A stretch of DNA of 64,000 bases. It comes from Oscillospiraceae bacterium (GTDB lineage Bacteria > Bacillota > Clostridia > Oscillospirales > Ruminococcaceae). Positions 8,901 to 16,757 of the stretch are shown piece by piece. The stretch lies in the NCBI GenBank assembly GCA_015066115.1, contig SVOZ01000002.1:170260-234259 (forward strand), read 5' to 3'. Every line of letters begins with the position of its first letter. The stretch's first letter is position 1. The notes below the pieces were generated by a model. That model searched no databases and was not told the origin of the DNA. It worked only from the letters and a program-made list of their open reading frames with translations. Made by a program: the position numbers and the translations under genes.

Positions 8901-9363
8901 TCCCGCCGAGGACAACGAATGCCTTATCGACCTGCCTATTTCGGCGCACATTCCAAACAGCTACATTGACGACAACACTCAGCGAATAGAGGTTTACAGG
9001 CACATTGCAATGATAACCTCAGACGAGGACGCAATGGATGTTACAGACGAGCTTATCGACCGCTTTGGAGAGCCGCCGCGCGAGGTAAGCCTGCTTATAG
9101 GGGTTGCGCTGCTTAGAAACCTCGCTCAAAAGGTGGGGATCGTTCAGATCACAAAGAAGACCGATTTTGCGGTTATCGAATTTAAAGCTCCCTCGCTTGA
9201 GCTTTTATCCTCGGCTTGTGCCGAGTTTCCCCGAAAGGTATTTTTATCAAATGCAAACGTTCCCTATCTTTCGGTTAAAATTCCTGACAACAAGGATATT
9301 CTTGTAACCCTTACTGATGTTGTTTCCTTTATGGCAGAACACAAGGATAGCAAAGGGAAGTGA
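5908..9363 (+). CDS. mfd: Transcription-repair coupling factor
   Basis: DNA translocase that removes stalled RNA polymerase and recruits UvrA. The 1151-residue protein has the N-terminal UvrB-like region, a CarD-like RNAP-interaction domain starting about residue 484 (GDYVVHSAHGIGIYKG), Walker A GDVGFGKTEVA near 634, the DEEQ helicase motif near 736 (IIDEEQRFGVKH), SATPIPRTL, and the TRG and C-terminal TRCF domains. The ATG at 5908 has CGGAG 8 bases upstream; GTG at 5899 overlaps the ribosome site. It ends 4 bases before the next gene, so the two are probably co-transcribed. Confidence 0.98.
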   Translation: MGFFSEIFKNSSAFSSLCEALDANNTPISLSGASDIHKSHIIAAQLSRLGGKSLLLCRNENLGRQFCRDINSFLGEDASVFYPERDLCFSLSQTSSREYEQERLSALCRISNGSARLLVAPVSAALQFAVLPETLEKSCFEIKQGDSILTEELTSILVSGGYVRRSQVDGVGQFSIRGGIIDIFCPSHKKPVRIELWGDEIDSISPFDIDTQRREDGIDSFTITPSRENLFDLNELKDRLNKMLDSLENGDARSALAADINLINESADICLDKYLALSSLKASIFDYIDGAVFVSEINDVIESAKGFNERLSLQISDLISSGELISLKGKWALDTGDLLDKISLSPCVLMDTFSRNLPLLQPKKFITLRASQSGLFSQKPSSLSQQLSRQLSDSYTVAIAVPTEHLASILCSDLKKEGLSAVVCSAAENIVPAPKTVYIIPASFSACLEYPEEKFSLISFAGEKGKQKTGKKKNKAVFDLSSVNIGDYVVHSAHGIGIYKGIQKLTVQGVIKDYIKIQYGGSDVLYVPVTQLDMVAKYIGASADDNLKLARLNSVSWQNTKKKVSRAVRDMADELLKLYAKRMQVKGFAFSKDTDWQRDFEERFPYTETPDQIRCIEEIKGDMESGTPMDRVLCGDVGFGKTEVALRAAMKCVMDSKQCAILVPTTILAWQHYKTALSRFDSFPINIALLSGFRSSREQQEIVKKLAKGEIDIVIGTHRLVQNDIAFKNLGLAIIDEEQRFGVKHKEKFKEIFAGVDMLTLSATPIPRTLNMAMSGIRDISMIEEAPLDRYPVQTFVLEYNRRLLLNAIERELARGGQVYYLHNRIETINQKAAALSQAIPGARVAVAHGQLSSQELEKVWKRLVDHEIDILVCTTIIETGVDVANCNTMIIEDADRMGLSQLYQLRGRIGRSSRRAYAYFTFRPGKEISDIASKRLSAIRDFTAFGSGFQIALRDLEIRGAGNILGAQQHGHMDAVGYDMYLKLLNQAISEMRGEDAPAEDNECLIDLPISAHIPNSYIDDNTQRIEVYRHIAMITSDEDAMDVTDELIDRFGEPPREVSLLIGVALLRNLAQKVGIVQITKKTDFAVIEFKAPSLELLSSACAEFPRKVFLSNANVPYLSVKIPDNKDILVTLTDVVSFMAEHKDSKGK

Positions 9364-9367
9364 AAAT

Positions 9368-10513
9368 ATGAAGTTATTTAAGAATGCTTTTTTCCAGCAG
9401 GCAATAACGGTTGTGCTTTCTGTTATCGTGCTTTTTATTGCAAGCCTTTTTTGCAGGTACGAGCCTGCGCTTGTTACCGACGGAGAACTTCAGCACGCAA
9501 CAGTCAAAGAGGTTATTGCCACAACGGCCGAGCCGAGTGTAAACGGCAAGGAAGCCACGGTGGTTATTTTCAGCGCCACCATTACTACAGGAGAGCACAA
9601 GGGCGAAACCTACAAAATGACCCAGCTTCGCGACGAGGTTTCTCCGCCTGTTCCAAAGGCGGTTGAGCCGGGCGACAGAATACTCATAGCTTACAACGAG
9701 CCCGAAAATGAGCAGAGCGCCATAAGCGGCTGGTCCTATGCAGGAGTTAATCACACGCGCGGGGTTGTTCTTTTAAGCCTTGCATTTCTTGCTTTAATTC
9801 TTATTATCGGAAGGGGCAAGGGAGTTAGCACAATTATTTCGCTTGTAATAACCATTGCCGCAGTTTTGGGTCTTTATATTCCCTCTCTGCTTTTAGGGCA
9901 CAATGTTTATCTTGTAACAATTCTTATAACTCTTTTTGTTATTATTTCGTCACTTGCTATTTTAAATGGTTGGAACAAGAAAACGTTATGCGCCATAATC
10001 GGCAACGCGGGCGGAATTCTTGCTTCAGGTGTGCTTGCGGTGTTTATAAACGGCGCATTTGGTGTAACAGGTGTTCTTAATCAGGACTACCTTTTCCTCA
10101 CCATGCTTGAGGGCGGAGTTTCGATTGACCTGCCTGCGCTTATCTGGGGCGGCATCCTAATCGGCTCGCTCGGAGCTATAATGGACGTTGCAATGTCACT
10201 TGCCTCCTCAATGTACGAACTGTCCGAGCAGATGTATGAGCCTTCATTTAAAAAGCTTGTTGTTTCGGGAATGAACATAGGCCGCGATGCCATTGGAACC
10301 ATGACAAACACCCTTATCCTTGCCTATGTCGGCGGCTCTATGGCAACCATACTGCTCTTTGCCGCATATACAAGTGATTTCGTTGTTCTTTTAAACTATG
10401 AGATGCTGCTTGTTGAGATAATTCAGGCGGTTGTCGGAAGCATTGGCATCCTGCTTGCCGTTCCCATAACTGTTTTCTTCTCGGCTTGGATATTCCTTAA
10501 AAAGCCAAAATAA
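9368..10513 (+). CDS. YibE/F family membrane protein
   Basis: Multi-pass membrane protein of the YibE/F family, 381 residues, function not established. One N-terminal membrane segment (about residues 12-30) is followed by an extracytoplasmic beta-rich domain (about 35-125: the ATVKEVIATT and GDRILIAYNEPEN regions), then six or seven hydrophobic segments to the C-terminus. ATG at 9368 has AAAGGGAAG upstream and is 4 bases after the mfd stop. In lactococci YibE/F proteins are linked to peptide or ion phenotypes, but nothing here defines a substrate. Confidence 0.85.
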   Translation: MKLFKNAFFQQAITVVLSVIVLFIASLFCRYEPALVTDGELQHATVKEVIATTAEPSVNGKEATVVIFSATITTGEHKGETYKMTQLRDEVSPPVPKAVEPGDRILIAYNEPENEQSAISGWSYAGVNHTRGVVLLSLAFLALILIIGRGKGVSTIISLVITIAAVLGLYIPSLLLGHNVYLVTILITLFVIISSLAILNGWNKKTLCAIIGNAGGILASGVLAVFINGAFGVTGVLNQDYLFLTMLEGGVSIDLPALIWGGILIGSLGAIMDVAMSLASSMYELSEQMYEPSFKKLVVSGMNIGRDAIGTMTNTLILAYVGGSMATILLFAAYTSDFVVLLNYEMLLVEIIQAVVGSIGILLAVPITVFFSAWIFLKKPK

Positions 10514-10547
10514 AAATCAGAAATCAAAGCTGATCAGCAGTAGTTAA

Positions 10548-10573
10548 AACGCGCCCAAAAGGGCGCGTTTTTT
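10548..10573 (+). terminator. Terminator of the mfd-yibE/F unit
   Basis: AACGCGCCC / GGGCGCGTT stem with an AAAA loop, then a run of T. Confidence 0.93.
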
Positions 10574-10588
10574 GTCTTATTTTGCAGT

Positions 10589-10643
10589 TCTACTGACAGT
10601 AGAGAAGCTTTTTTCGCTCTACTTTTAAGCAAAAATTAGTAGA
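10589..10643. promoter_or_regulatory. Paired inverted repeats TCTACT/AGTAGA upstream of degV
   Basis: TCTACT-GAC-AGTAGA lies at 10589-10603. A second TCTACT (10618-10623) faces AGTAGA (10638-10643). Both precede the -35 box at 10665. The regulator is unknown. Confidence 0.4.
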
Positions 10644-10664
10644 AAAACAAATGCTGAGTATAGA

Positions 10665-10693
10665 GTGACAAGGGCGATTTTTGGTAATATAAT
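10665..10693 (+). promoter_or_regulatory. Promoter of the DegV gene
   Basis: -35 GTGACA (10665-10670), 17-bp spacer, -10 TATAAT (10688-10693). Confidence 0.65.
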
Positions 10694-10722
10694 AAATTCA
10701 GATGATTTTTGGAGGTACTGTT

Positions 10723-11589
10723 ATGAACAACTACATTATTACAGCCGATTCGGGCTGTGACCTTTCGGCAGAATTTATTAAAAGCATAAATGTTTTGCCG
10801 CTCTGCATGAAATACATCATTGACGAAACAGAATACACCGACACAATGCAGCCTGAGGATTTAGAGAAATTCTTTAGCGCCATGGTTGAGGGCAAAATGC
10901 CCAAGACCGCACAGCTTAATTCTAACGACTACACAGTTTTCTGGGAGCCTCTTCTCTCTGAGGGCAAGGACATTTTGCACATTGCCATGTCAAGCGGAAT
11001 TTCGGGCACATATTTAAACGGAGTCAATGCCGCAGAAGAGCTGATGCAGAAATATCCCGACAGAAAAATATGCGTTATTGACAGCCTTATGACCTCAACA
11101 GGAAACGGACTTTTAGTTGTTGAGGCGGCTAAATTGCGCGACGAGGGCAGGAGCTTTGAAGAGGTTTGCGATTTCTGCCAGAACACACGCCGCAAGATAC
11201 ACGCCTGCTTTACCACCGACGACATCACCTATCTTCACCGCGGCGGCAGAGTAAGCAAAGCCGGTATGATTCTTTCAAAAGCGCTTCACATTTATCCTGT
11301 TATGCATGTAAACAGTGATGGTGAGTTAAAGGTTTTTGCAAAGGCGCGCGGAACATCTGCCGCCTGGGAAACTGTTGCAGGATATATTAAAGACAACTGC
11401 ATAAACCCCGAGGAGCAGACTCTTTATGTTTCGGACGCCTCAAATCCAAACGAAGCCATAAAGCTTGGCGTAATGCTTAAAGAAAGATTTGGTTTTAAGG
11501 ATGTTTTCTATTCCAAGATCGGAAGCATCATCGGCGCTCACACAGGCCCGGGACTCCTAACACTTTTCTTTGTGGGAAAAGAAAGATAA
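10723..11589 (+). CDS. DegV family fatty-acid-binding protein
   Basis: DegV/FakB family protein, 288 residues. These bind a fatty acid and, when partnered with FakA, present it for phosphorylation. The N-terminal ITADSGCDLS, the middle SSGISGTYLN and the TYLHRGGRVSKA region are typical. ATG at 10723 sits 7 bases after GGAGGT. No fakA-like gene is in the window, so FakB activity is inferred from the family only. It is a single gene with its own promoter and a set of inverted repeats upstream, ending before a strong hairpin at 11632. Confidence 0.9.
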   Translation: MNNYIITADSGCDLSAEFIKSINVLPLCMKYIIDETEYTDTMQPEDLEKFFSAMVEGKMPKTAQLNSNDYTVFWEPLLSEGKDILHIAMSSGISGTYLNGVNAAEELMQKYPDRKICVIDSLMTSTGNGLLVVEAAKLRDEGRSFEEVCDFCQNTRRKIHACFTTDDITYLHRGGRVSKAGMILSKALHIYPVMHVNSDGELKVFAKARGTSAAWETVAGYIKDNCINPEEQTLYVSDASNPNEAIKLGVMLKERFGFKDVFYSKIGSIIGAHTGPGLLTLFFVGKER

Positions 11590-11631
11590 AATGAAAATCC
11601 ACCCGCAACTATCACGTAGTTTTGGTTATAC

Positions 11632-11670
11632 AAACAACAAAGCCGCCCACCTGGGCGGCTTTGTTGTTTT
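11632..11670 (+). terminator. Strong bidirectional terminator
   Basis: A 17-bp perfect stem (11632-11648 with 11653-11669), ACCT loop, T-rich on both sides. It ends degV on the plus strand and would stop anything coming from the gene remnant on the minus strand. Confidence 0.9.
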
Positions 11671-11873
11671 GTGTCGTGGCAGAGTAGGCATTTATATTGC
11701 GGCGTAGCGTATTTTTCGATAAACTTTTTGCTGTTTTGCTCGCTGTAGTTACGTGCGGTTGGCACGGCGTTTTGAAGGTTAAAAAAGCTATAACACTCGT
11801 CACCGCTCTTAAAGATACGGCTTTCAGGCAGTGTGCTGTCAGCATATTTAATGGCAGTAATGTTTTTTACCAC
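11671..11873 (-). pseudogene. Remnant of a metallo-hydrolase-like gene
   Basis: A GTG at 11873 with a GAGGTG ribosome site opens a frame whose first residues (VKNITAIKYADSTLPESR, then IFKSGDE) resemble the start of MBL-fold metallo-hydrolases of Clostridia, which commonly read ITxIxYGxSxLPE. The rest does not look like that fold, has no HxHxDH motif, and the frame runs without a stop into the terminator hairpin at 11632. It looks like a decayed or deleted gene whose ribosome site survives. The similarity is from memory and short, so this is a weak call. Confidence 0.35.
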
Positions 11874-11936
11874 GCTTTTCACCTCAAAAAAATCGTAACA
11901 TAAATGGAGCTTTGCGCAACAAACGCCTTTATTGCG

Positions 11937-11965
11937 TTTACATTTAATGGAAAATGTGATATAAT
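11937..11965 (+). promoter_or_regulatory. Promoter of the 12001 gene
   Basis: -35 TTTACA (11937-11942), 17-bp spacer, -10 TATAAT (11960-11965). Confidence 0.7.
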
Positions 11966-12000
11966 TAATACACAGCACTTAACAAAGGTGGGCAAGATCT

Positions 12001-12681
12001 ATGCTTAAATATCTTAACACCAAGGCCAAAGCATTTGTTGTTTTTGTCTTTTCACTGGCTTTTATCGGGCTGTTTGTTTTATCCTCTCTGCTTGCAACTC
12101 AAATCTGCCAAAAGTGGTACGGGTTAGCTGTAGGACTTGTTATGATGATCGCCGCAATCCCTTTTCACTGCAAGGGCAAGAAAAAGCTTTGGGGTTATCT
12201 TGTAAGCTTTGCTATAAATGCAGTTGCATCGGGCTTTATTGTTTCGGCCTATTATCTTAAAAACGGCATTGCTCTTGATATGCTAAGTCTTTTAACGGGC
12301 GCCGCATTTTCAGCCGCAATTCTTTTTCTTGTGTATCTTATGCTGCAAAGCTTTAACAAAACAAAAAAGGTGACCATTATTGTTGCCGGCATTATAAATG
12401 CAGCTCTTACCATTGGAGCAACGGTTCTGTGGATAATGCAGGGCAATGTTGTGTTTTCATTTGGTTTTTTCTGTTCTCTGATTTGCTTTTTCTTTCTTTG
12501 TGTATTCGGCATTACGATAAATCACGACGAGCGCTCGGTTTTCAGAGATATTTCATTTGGAAGCTTCGGATCGCTTATAATAATTTCTGTCGTCGTCATT
12601 TTTATAATCTCGGAGGGAGAGGTTCTCGACGGGCTTGATTTTGGCGGCGGCGAGAGTGGCAAAAAAGGAAAGAAAAATTAA
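12001..12681 (+). CDS. Multi-pass membrane protein, unknown
   Basis: Not recognised. It has 226 residues with about seven hydrophobic segments (starting near residues 10, 35, 60, 85, 115, 140 and 180) and a short hydrophilic C-terminal tail rich in glycine and lysine (GGGESGKKGKKN). The ribosome site AAAGGTGG is about 10 bases before the ATG. It is first of an accessory run of unknown genes. The DNA of its last codons and of the region just downstream is partly repeated at 14100-14138. Confidence 0.75.
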   Translation: MLKYLNTKAKAFVVFVFSLAFIGLFVLSSLLATQICQKWYGLAVGLVMMIAAIPFHCKGKKKLWGYLVSFAINAVASGFIVSAYYLKNGIALDMLSLLTGAAFSAAILFLVYLMLQSFNKTKKVTIIVAGIINAALTIGATVLWIMQGNVVFSFGFFCSLICFFFLCVFGITINHDERSVFRDISFGSFGSLIIISVVVIFIISEGEVLDGLDFGGGESGKKGKKN

Positions 12682-12695
12682 GGTGAGAGTTACCC

Positions 12696-13352
12696 ATGAA
12701 GAAAATATCATCAATACTATTTACAATATCCGTAGCCTTATTTATGGGTTCAATCGCGTTATCCTTGCTTGGTCGCGCATTCTGCACACGTAGTAATGAT
12801 AATTATAAAGAAATACAACCTGAATCTTTTGTGCCCGATATGATCGAAATCGTCTTACACGATGAAGAGCTTGGGCAATTATATGTTTGCTATGATGACG
12901 CAAACTGTGTAAATGTTTACTCCGAATCCGGCGAATTTCTATGGGCAGTTGCCACGCCATATTTACGAAATTCAGATTTTGAATTGGTGGATGACAAGCT
13001 TATCATCTATGACGGCGATGCGTATATCTACAACTCTGAAACCGGAGAGTTTTTAGGGCTTGATAATGAAGAAAACTTAGAACTAAGTTACAATTGGCAA
13101 AATGAACCCGCAACCCAATATAAAGAGGGTGATTTTCTCTTTGACGCGTTTCAGGTTTACAGAGTGGCGGCAGATGGCACAATTGAAGCTATTGTTTCTC
13201 GTCCTTGGTGGCATAATTTGTTCAATTATAGTTTAGGCCTTGGTATCGCTTTTATTGGTGCGGCGGGTATTGGAATCAGTATTTTTTCTGAAAAGATGCG
13301 AGATTATAAGTCTGTAAAAAATTCAGTCGTTTTTAAAAATAAAAAAGCATAA
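12696..13352 (+). CDS. Two-helix membrane protein with extracytoplasmic beta domain
   Basis: Not recognised. It has 218 residues: a hydrophobic segment at about 8-27, an extracytoplasmic domain of short strands (about 40-165), where LYVCYDDANCVNVYSESGEF and LIIYDGDAYIYNSETGEFLG look like two propeller-type repeats, and a second membrane helix at about 176-198, then a basic tail. It follows the previous gene by 14 bases with an AAGGTGAGAG ribosome site, so they are probably co-transcribed. Its TAA stop is followed in the same frame by another long open stretch (13353-13628). Confidence 0.7.
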   Translation: MKKISSILFTISVALFMGSIALSLLGRAFCTRSNDNYKEIQPESFVPDMIEIVLHDEELGQLYVCYDDANCVNVYSESGEFLWAVATPYLRNSDFELVDDKLIIYDGDAYIYNSETGEFLGLDNEENLELSYNWQNEPATQYKEGDFLFDAFQVYRVAADGTIEAIVSRPWWHNLFNYSLGLGIAFIGAAGIGISIFSEKMRDYKSVKNSVVFKNKKA

Positions 13353-13628
13353 ATTATCAAGAATTATTTTAAAACGGCCGCCTTTATTCATATAGGATAT
13401 ACCATTTTAAATATCGTCTTTGCATTCATTACTGACTGGTTAATCATTGGCATCATACCATTAGCCATTCAAATGATCATTTCAAATATTATTTTATGGA
13501 ATATGACAGATCGCCTGTCGTGCAAATCAGACGAAATGACTGTTATTGACTTTTGGGGGACAATAGAAATAGGTTCATTTGTTATTGCTTTTATTTCGGT
13601 GATAGTTGCCTCTGCGATAGCAGGGTAA
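13353..13628 (+). pseudogene. Open frame directly after a stop, membrane protein fragment
   Basis: Starting at the codon right after the TAA at 13350-13352, the same frame stays open for 91 codons to TAA at 13626. It encodes three hydrophobic segments (TILNIVFAFITDWLIIGIIP, MIISNIILW and GSFVIAFISVIVASAIAG). It has no ATG/GTG/TTG near the beginning and no ribosome site; the first ATG is about 45 codons in. It is either the C-terminal part of the upstream gene cut off by a nonsense mutation, or the tail of a separate gene that lost its start. The coding look is clear, the status is not. Confidence 0.45.
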
Positions 13629-13674
13629 TTTAAAAAACAGCGATGTGGTATAGTAAACCATGGGAGGGAACATT

Positions 13675-14082
13675 ATGAAAAAAACTTTATGTATCGTTTT
13701 ATCATTATTACTTATTCTTGTGTCCTTTTCCGCCTGCAAAAGCGAATATATAACCCCAGCAACCGCAAACCCCGATTATCTTTCTGAAATAATGAAAAAC
13801 TCAAGTGAATATCCACAATTGACAAAAGAAGAATTTGTTGAGGCCACAAACACTTATTTATCAACAGGCGAGTGGATTCTGCCTGCAGAAAAAGCCTGTT
13901 TCTATACATACGGTGTTAACTATAGTGCTTATATAGTTGACAACGAATATCTGTTTTCACTTTATGCAAAAAATGTTCCAGATGGCTCTGTAGAGTATGA
14001 TTTCTACCTGTCACATTACAACAGCGGCGTTATTACCGAGTCGGAAAATAATGCGCTTCATTTTGAGGACTTTATAAAATAA
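13675..14082 (+). CDS. Small lipoprotein, unknown
   Basis: Not recognised. The 135-residue protein has a lipoprotein signal: MKKTL, a hydrophobic core and the lipobox FSAC with the cysteine at about residue 21. The mature part is about 115 residues, acidic, without known motifs. ATG at 13675 follows GGGAGGGAAC; the in-frame ATG at 13660 lies before that site. It stands in the accessory run. Immediately after its stop is half of a terminator of the kind found after the next three genes. Confidence 0.7.
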   Translation: MKKTLCIVLSLLLILVSFSACKSEYITPATANPDYLSEIMKNSSEYPQLTKEEFVEATNTYLSTGEWILPAEKACFYTYGVNYSAYIVDNEYLFSLYAKNVPDGSVEYDFYLSHYNSGVITESENNALHFEDFIK

Positions 14083-14087
14083 ACTTC

Positions 14088-14138
14088 TAAAAGGCTTGGC
14101 CGAGAGCGAAAAAAGGAAAGAAAAAATAAGGTGAGGTG
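14088..14138 (+). repeat. Chimeric junction: half terminator plus copy of the 12650-12690 sequence
   Basis: AAAAGGCTTGGCCGAGAG starts like the family terminators at 15096, 16113 and 16758, but the right arm is missing. Instead the sequence continues as GAAAAAAGGAAAGAAAAA-TAAGGTGAG, nearly the same as the end of the 12001 gene and the following ribosome site at 12653-12686. It looks like a recombination joint, and it supplies the ribosome site for the gene at 14141. Confidence 0.5.
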
Positions 14139-14140
14139 GC

Positions 14141-15097
14141 ATGATGGTTACAATTCAAAAAGATGAATATGTATTTGAAGTAGATATTGAGAAAACCATA
14201 GATTATTATAAAACGCATTCACTTTGCGAGTGTGATAATTGCCGCAACTATTATTCTCAAATCAGGGGTAAATTTCCAAAGCTTGAAGAGTTTCTATCAC
14301 AGTTCGGCATTGATATTTCCAAACCTGATGAAATTAATATGAGCTATGAAAAGGACAACTGCATCCACTACATCTGCGTTGACTATACTGTAAGCGGTAA
14401 GGTATTAAATATGGGCCAATATGAAATTGATATACCAGACAATCAATTCTTAAGCCTTGTTATTACCGATGGATTTAATTCACCAAATGAACAAACATCA
14501 GATTATTTTACCATCTCAATTTATAGTGAATTTACACTTCCTTGGGCATTAGACAAGCCCTTTCCCGAGCCTATACAGCTAAAAGCCATTAAGAAAACGA
14601 GTTTTTTAAAAAAATTGTTTGGGCGCAAAAAATCAACCGAGAAAAACCCAAAAGAATGCCTTGAAAATATAAAAAGAAAGATAACAGAGAAAACTGGGAT
14701 TTCAAAATGTATTGACTTGGGTGAAACTAGTGCTGCTTTTTCTGGAACGATTGATAATTACGACTTGTATATTTCTTTAGACATTGTTAAAAAACGAGGC
14801 AAAAATTATCTTTGGGCCTATATGGAAGGCCATTTTGAATGGTATGAATGGGAATATGATTCTCAAAACGAATTTGAAAATGAAATCGCTGAATATTTTT
14901 ACGAAAAAATCAATCGCACCATCAAAACCATCACCGAAACAAAAAGGCATAAATATGTTAGGGTGACTGAATATTATCTTGATAAAGAAACAAACGAATG
15001 GGTTTTGATGTCAGACGATAAAGTATCGTGGCTAATTATGCGGCCGTTTATTGAAGCAGATGATATAACGGAAGAAATCAAAGAATATCAATTGTAA
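14141..15097 (+). CDS. Hypothetical cytoplasmic protein
   Basis: Not recognised with confidence. It has 318 residues with no signal or membrane segment. The N-terminal third has a CECDNCRNYY cysteine cluster (about residues 29-38) followed by FLSQFGIDISKPDE, a pattern I recall from small proteins in contact-dependent or accessory loci of Firmicutes, but I cannot name the family. A basic linker (about 155-170) leads to a second domain rich in aromatic residues (YLWAYMEGHFEWYEWEYD, about 222-239). The start is ATG-ATG at 14141/14144 with TAAGGTGAGG upstream. Confidence 0.7.
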   Translation: MMVTIQKDEYVFEVDIEKTIDYYKTHSLCECDNCRNYYSQIRGKFPKLEEFLSQFGIDISKPDEINMSYEKDNCIHYICVDYTVSGKVLNMGQYEIDIPDNQFLSLVITDGFNSPNEQTSDYFTISIYSEFTLPWALDKPFPEPIQLKAIKKTSFLKKLFGRKKSTEKNPKECLENIKRKITEKTGISKCIDLGETSAAFSGTIDNYDLYISLDIVKKRGKNYLWAYMEGHFEWYEWEYDSQNEFENEIAEYFYEKINRTIKTITETKRHKYVRVTEYYLDKETNEWVLMSDDKVSWLIMRPFIEADDITEEIKEYQL

Positions 15098-15127
15098 AAG
15101 GCTTGCCCGATGCGGTCAAGCCTTTTT
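15096..15127 (+). terminator. Terminator, AAAAGGCTTG family
   Basis: AAAAGGCTTG / CAAGCCTTTT stem, overlapping the stop codon of the previous gene and followed by T. Same family as those at 16113 and 16758. Confidence 0.85.
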
Positions 15128-15174
15128 AAATTAAACTTTCTTCCGTTTTTTGTCAAAAAATGGCGGTTTACGCG

Positions 15175-15203
15175 TTTACTTTACAATAAAAATGTGTTAA
15201 AAT
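15175..15203 (+). promoter_or_regulatory. Promoter of the 15231 gene
   Basis: -35 TTTACT (15175-15180), 17-bp spacer, -10 TAAAAT (15198-15203). Confidence 0.6.
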
Positions 15204-15230
15204 AATCATAGCAAACATTAGGAGGGTAAT

Positions 15231-16094
15231 ATGAAACCTTTTTTAGGAATCGACATAACCGAAAACAAAAAAAACGAAGCATTTAACGGTGAAGAATTCA
15301 TAATTGCAAGGCCTTCTTCAGCTTTATCAGCCGCTTTTGATAAAACCAGTGAGGAGTTTATAAATGTTATATCGGAATCACGGCTTCCTATTGCTATCAG
15401 AATCGGGCACTGGATTTGCGGCACAGTCGGTGCAATTGTGGCTATAGGAATAATAAAGGCGCTCACAGGTAATGACTCGATTAGTCTTGCTCAGGCGTAC
15501 CAAAACGCCGACTGGCTTTTTTGGGTTGGTGGTATTTGTCTTGTGGCGTGGCTGATTCTTAAAATAATAAGCAATAAAAAACAAAAAACTGTTTTAGAAA
15601 GTGACGAGAGCAACAACGTCTTTTCAAATTTTGATAAGGTTGCAGAAAACATTTATCAAGAACTAAAGGTTCCAACCGATGCCAAAGAGGTTGATGTTCT
15701 TTCTTTTGCATATAAAACAAAGAACGGATCAGTTGTTGCGAAAGAAAGAGGACTTGAAACCACGCCATATTCCAATTTGGTTTTCAGAATACATAAAGAT
15801 GCTGAAAACATGTATCTTACCGACAGAGAAGCAAAATACTGTTTTGCTCTATCCTCGCTAAAAAATATTAAAAAAATCAACAAAACCATCTCTGTTCCCA
15901 TCTGGCATAAGGATACAGAGCCAAACGAGGGCGAATATAAGCAGTATAAAATTTTCTCTAACAACCTTGATGATTTATGCTTTAAACCATACTATATTTT
16001 GGAACTTGAACATAACAACGAGGTTTGGGGAATCTATTTTCCATGCTATGAATTGCCGATATTTGAAGAAATAACAGGATTAAAAGCAGAATAA
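15231..16094 (+). CDS. Membrane protein with C-terminal soluble domain, unknown
   Basis: Not recognised. It has 287 residues. A soluble N-terminus (about 1-55) leads to two membrane segments (about 62-80 and 97-113), then a cytoplasmic domain of about 165 residues (VAENIYQELKVPTDAKEVDV onward) with alternating strands. Ribosome site TAGGAGGGT before the ATG, own promoter, own terminator. Together with the genes at 14141 and 16204 it forms a series of single-gene units, each closed by a similar hairpin. Confidence 0.7.
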   Translation: MKPFLGIDITENKKNEAFNGEEFIIARPSSALSAAFDKTSEEFINVISESRLPIAIRIGHWICGTVGAIVAIGIIKALTGNDSISLAQAYQNADWLFWVGGICLVAWLILKIISNKKQKTVLESDESNNVFSNFDKVAENIYQELKVPTDAKEVDVLSFAYKTKNGSVVAKERGLETTPYSNLVFRIHKDAENMYLTDREAKYCFALSSLKNIKKINKTISVPIWHKDTEPNEGEYKQYKIFSNNLDDLCFKPYYILELEHNNEVWGIYFPCYELPIFEEITGLKAE

Positions 16095-16112
16095 AAACTT
16101 TCTTATTTGTAT

Positions 16113-16146
16113 AAAAAGGCTTGACCAAACGAGTCAGGCCTTTTTT
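16113..16146 (+). terminator. Terminator, AAAAGGCTTG family
   Basis: AAAAAGGCTTGAC / GTCAGGCCTTTTT imperfect stem followed by T. Confidence 0.85.
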
Positions 16147-16148
16147 AT

Positions 16149-16177
16149 TTGCTTTTTTGAGAATATGGTGGTATAAT
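16149..16177 (+). promoter_or_regulatory. Promoter of the 16204 gene
   Basis: -35 TTGCTT (16149-16154), 17-bp spacer, -10 TATAAT (16172-16177). Confidence 0.6.
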
Positions 16178-16203
16178 ATAGAAAAAATTAAGGAGACCGT
16201 GTT

Positions 16204-16755
16204 ATGATAGAAGCAAGATGGTTTAAGCGGATTTTGTATATTGTATACACTATTGGCTGTGCATTTTCAGGTTACGTTATTTATTATGCGGCAAAAAACG
16301 GCACGCTTTATACCGATGTATTTGACCATCTCATTGTCAAAGCGCTCATTCTCGGCATCCCCGCGGTTTTATGCTTCATATTTGATATGATTTATCACTC
16401 TGATATGATGGAGGCTTTTGCATGGCAAACCTCTATCGGCGCGCCCATTGTTTGCTTGCTGATTGGCTTTTTTATAATTGGCGACAAGCAGGAAATCAGC
16501 GTGTTCGGATTATCTATTTCGGTTTCAGTTATTTACATACTGATGTACGCCATTTCGCTTGTAATAACCTATTTGACAGGACTTTTCGCTATTTGGACAG
16601 GAGAAGATGAGAGGCCGAAATGGACTCCCTCTCCGACACATGTTGAAACCTATACACCTCCCACCACCCCGAATTCCCCCGGCTGTGGAGCTTACGGTTT
16701 CCCCGAAGAGATGGGATCGAACCATCTCCCCGACAATTTAAAAGGTCCATATTGA
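16204..16755 (+). CDS. Four-helix membrane protein with proline-rich tail
   Basis: Not recognised. It has 183 residues with four hydrophobic segments (about 9-28, 43-63, 75-95 and 101-128) and a cytoplasmic tail of about 50 residues rich in proline and threonine (KWTPSPTHVETYTPPTTPNS). The ribosome site TAAGGAG is 10 bases before ATG 16204. It is the last of the accessory run and is closed by a hairpin of the shared family. Confidence 0.7.
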   Translation: MIEARWFKRILYIVYTIGCAFSGYVIYYAAKNGTLYTDVFDHLIVKALILGIPAVLCFIFDMIYHSDMMEAFAWQTSIGAPIVCLLIGFFIIGDKQEISVFGLSISVSVIYILMYAISLVITYLTGLFAIWTGEDERPKWTPSPTHVETYTPPTTPNSPGCGAYGFPEEMGSNHLPDNLKGPY

Positions 16756-16757
16756 TT

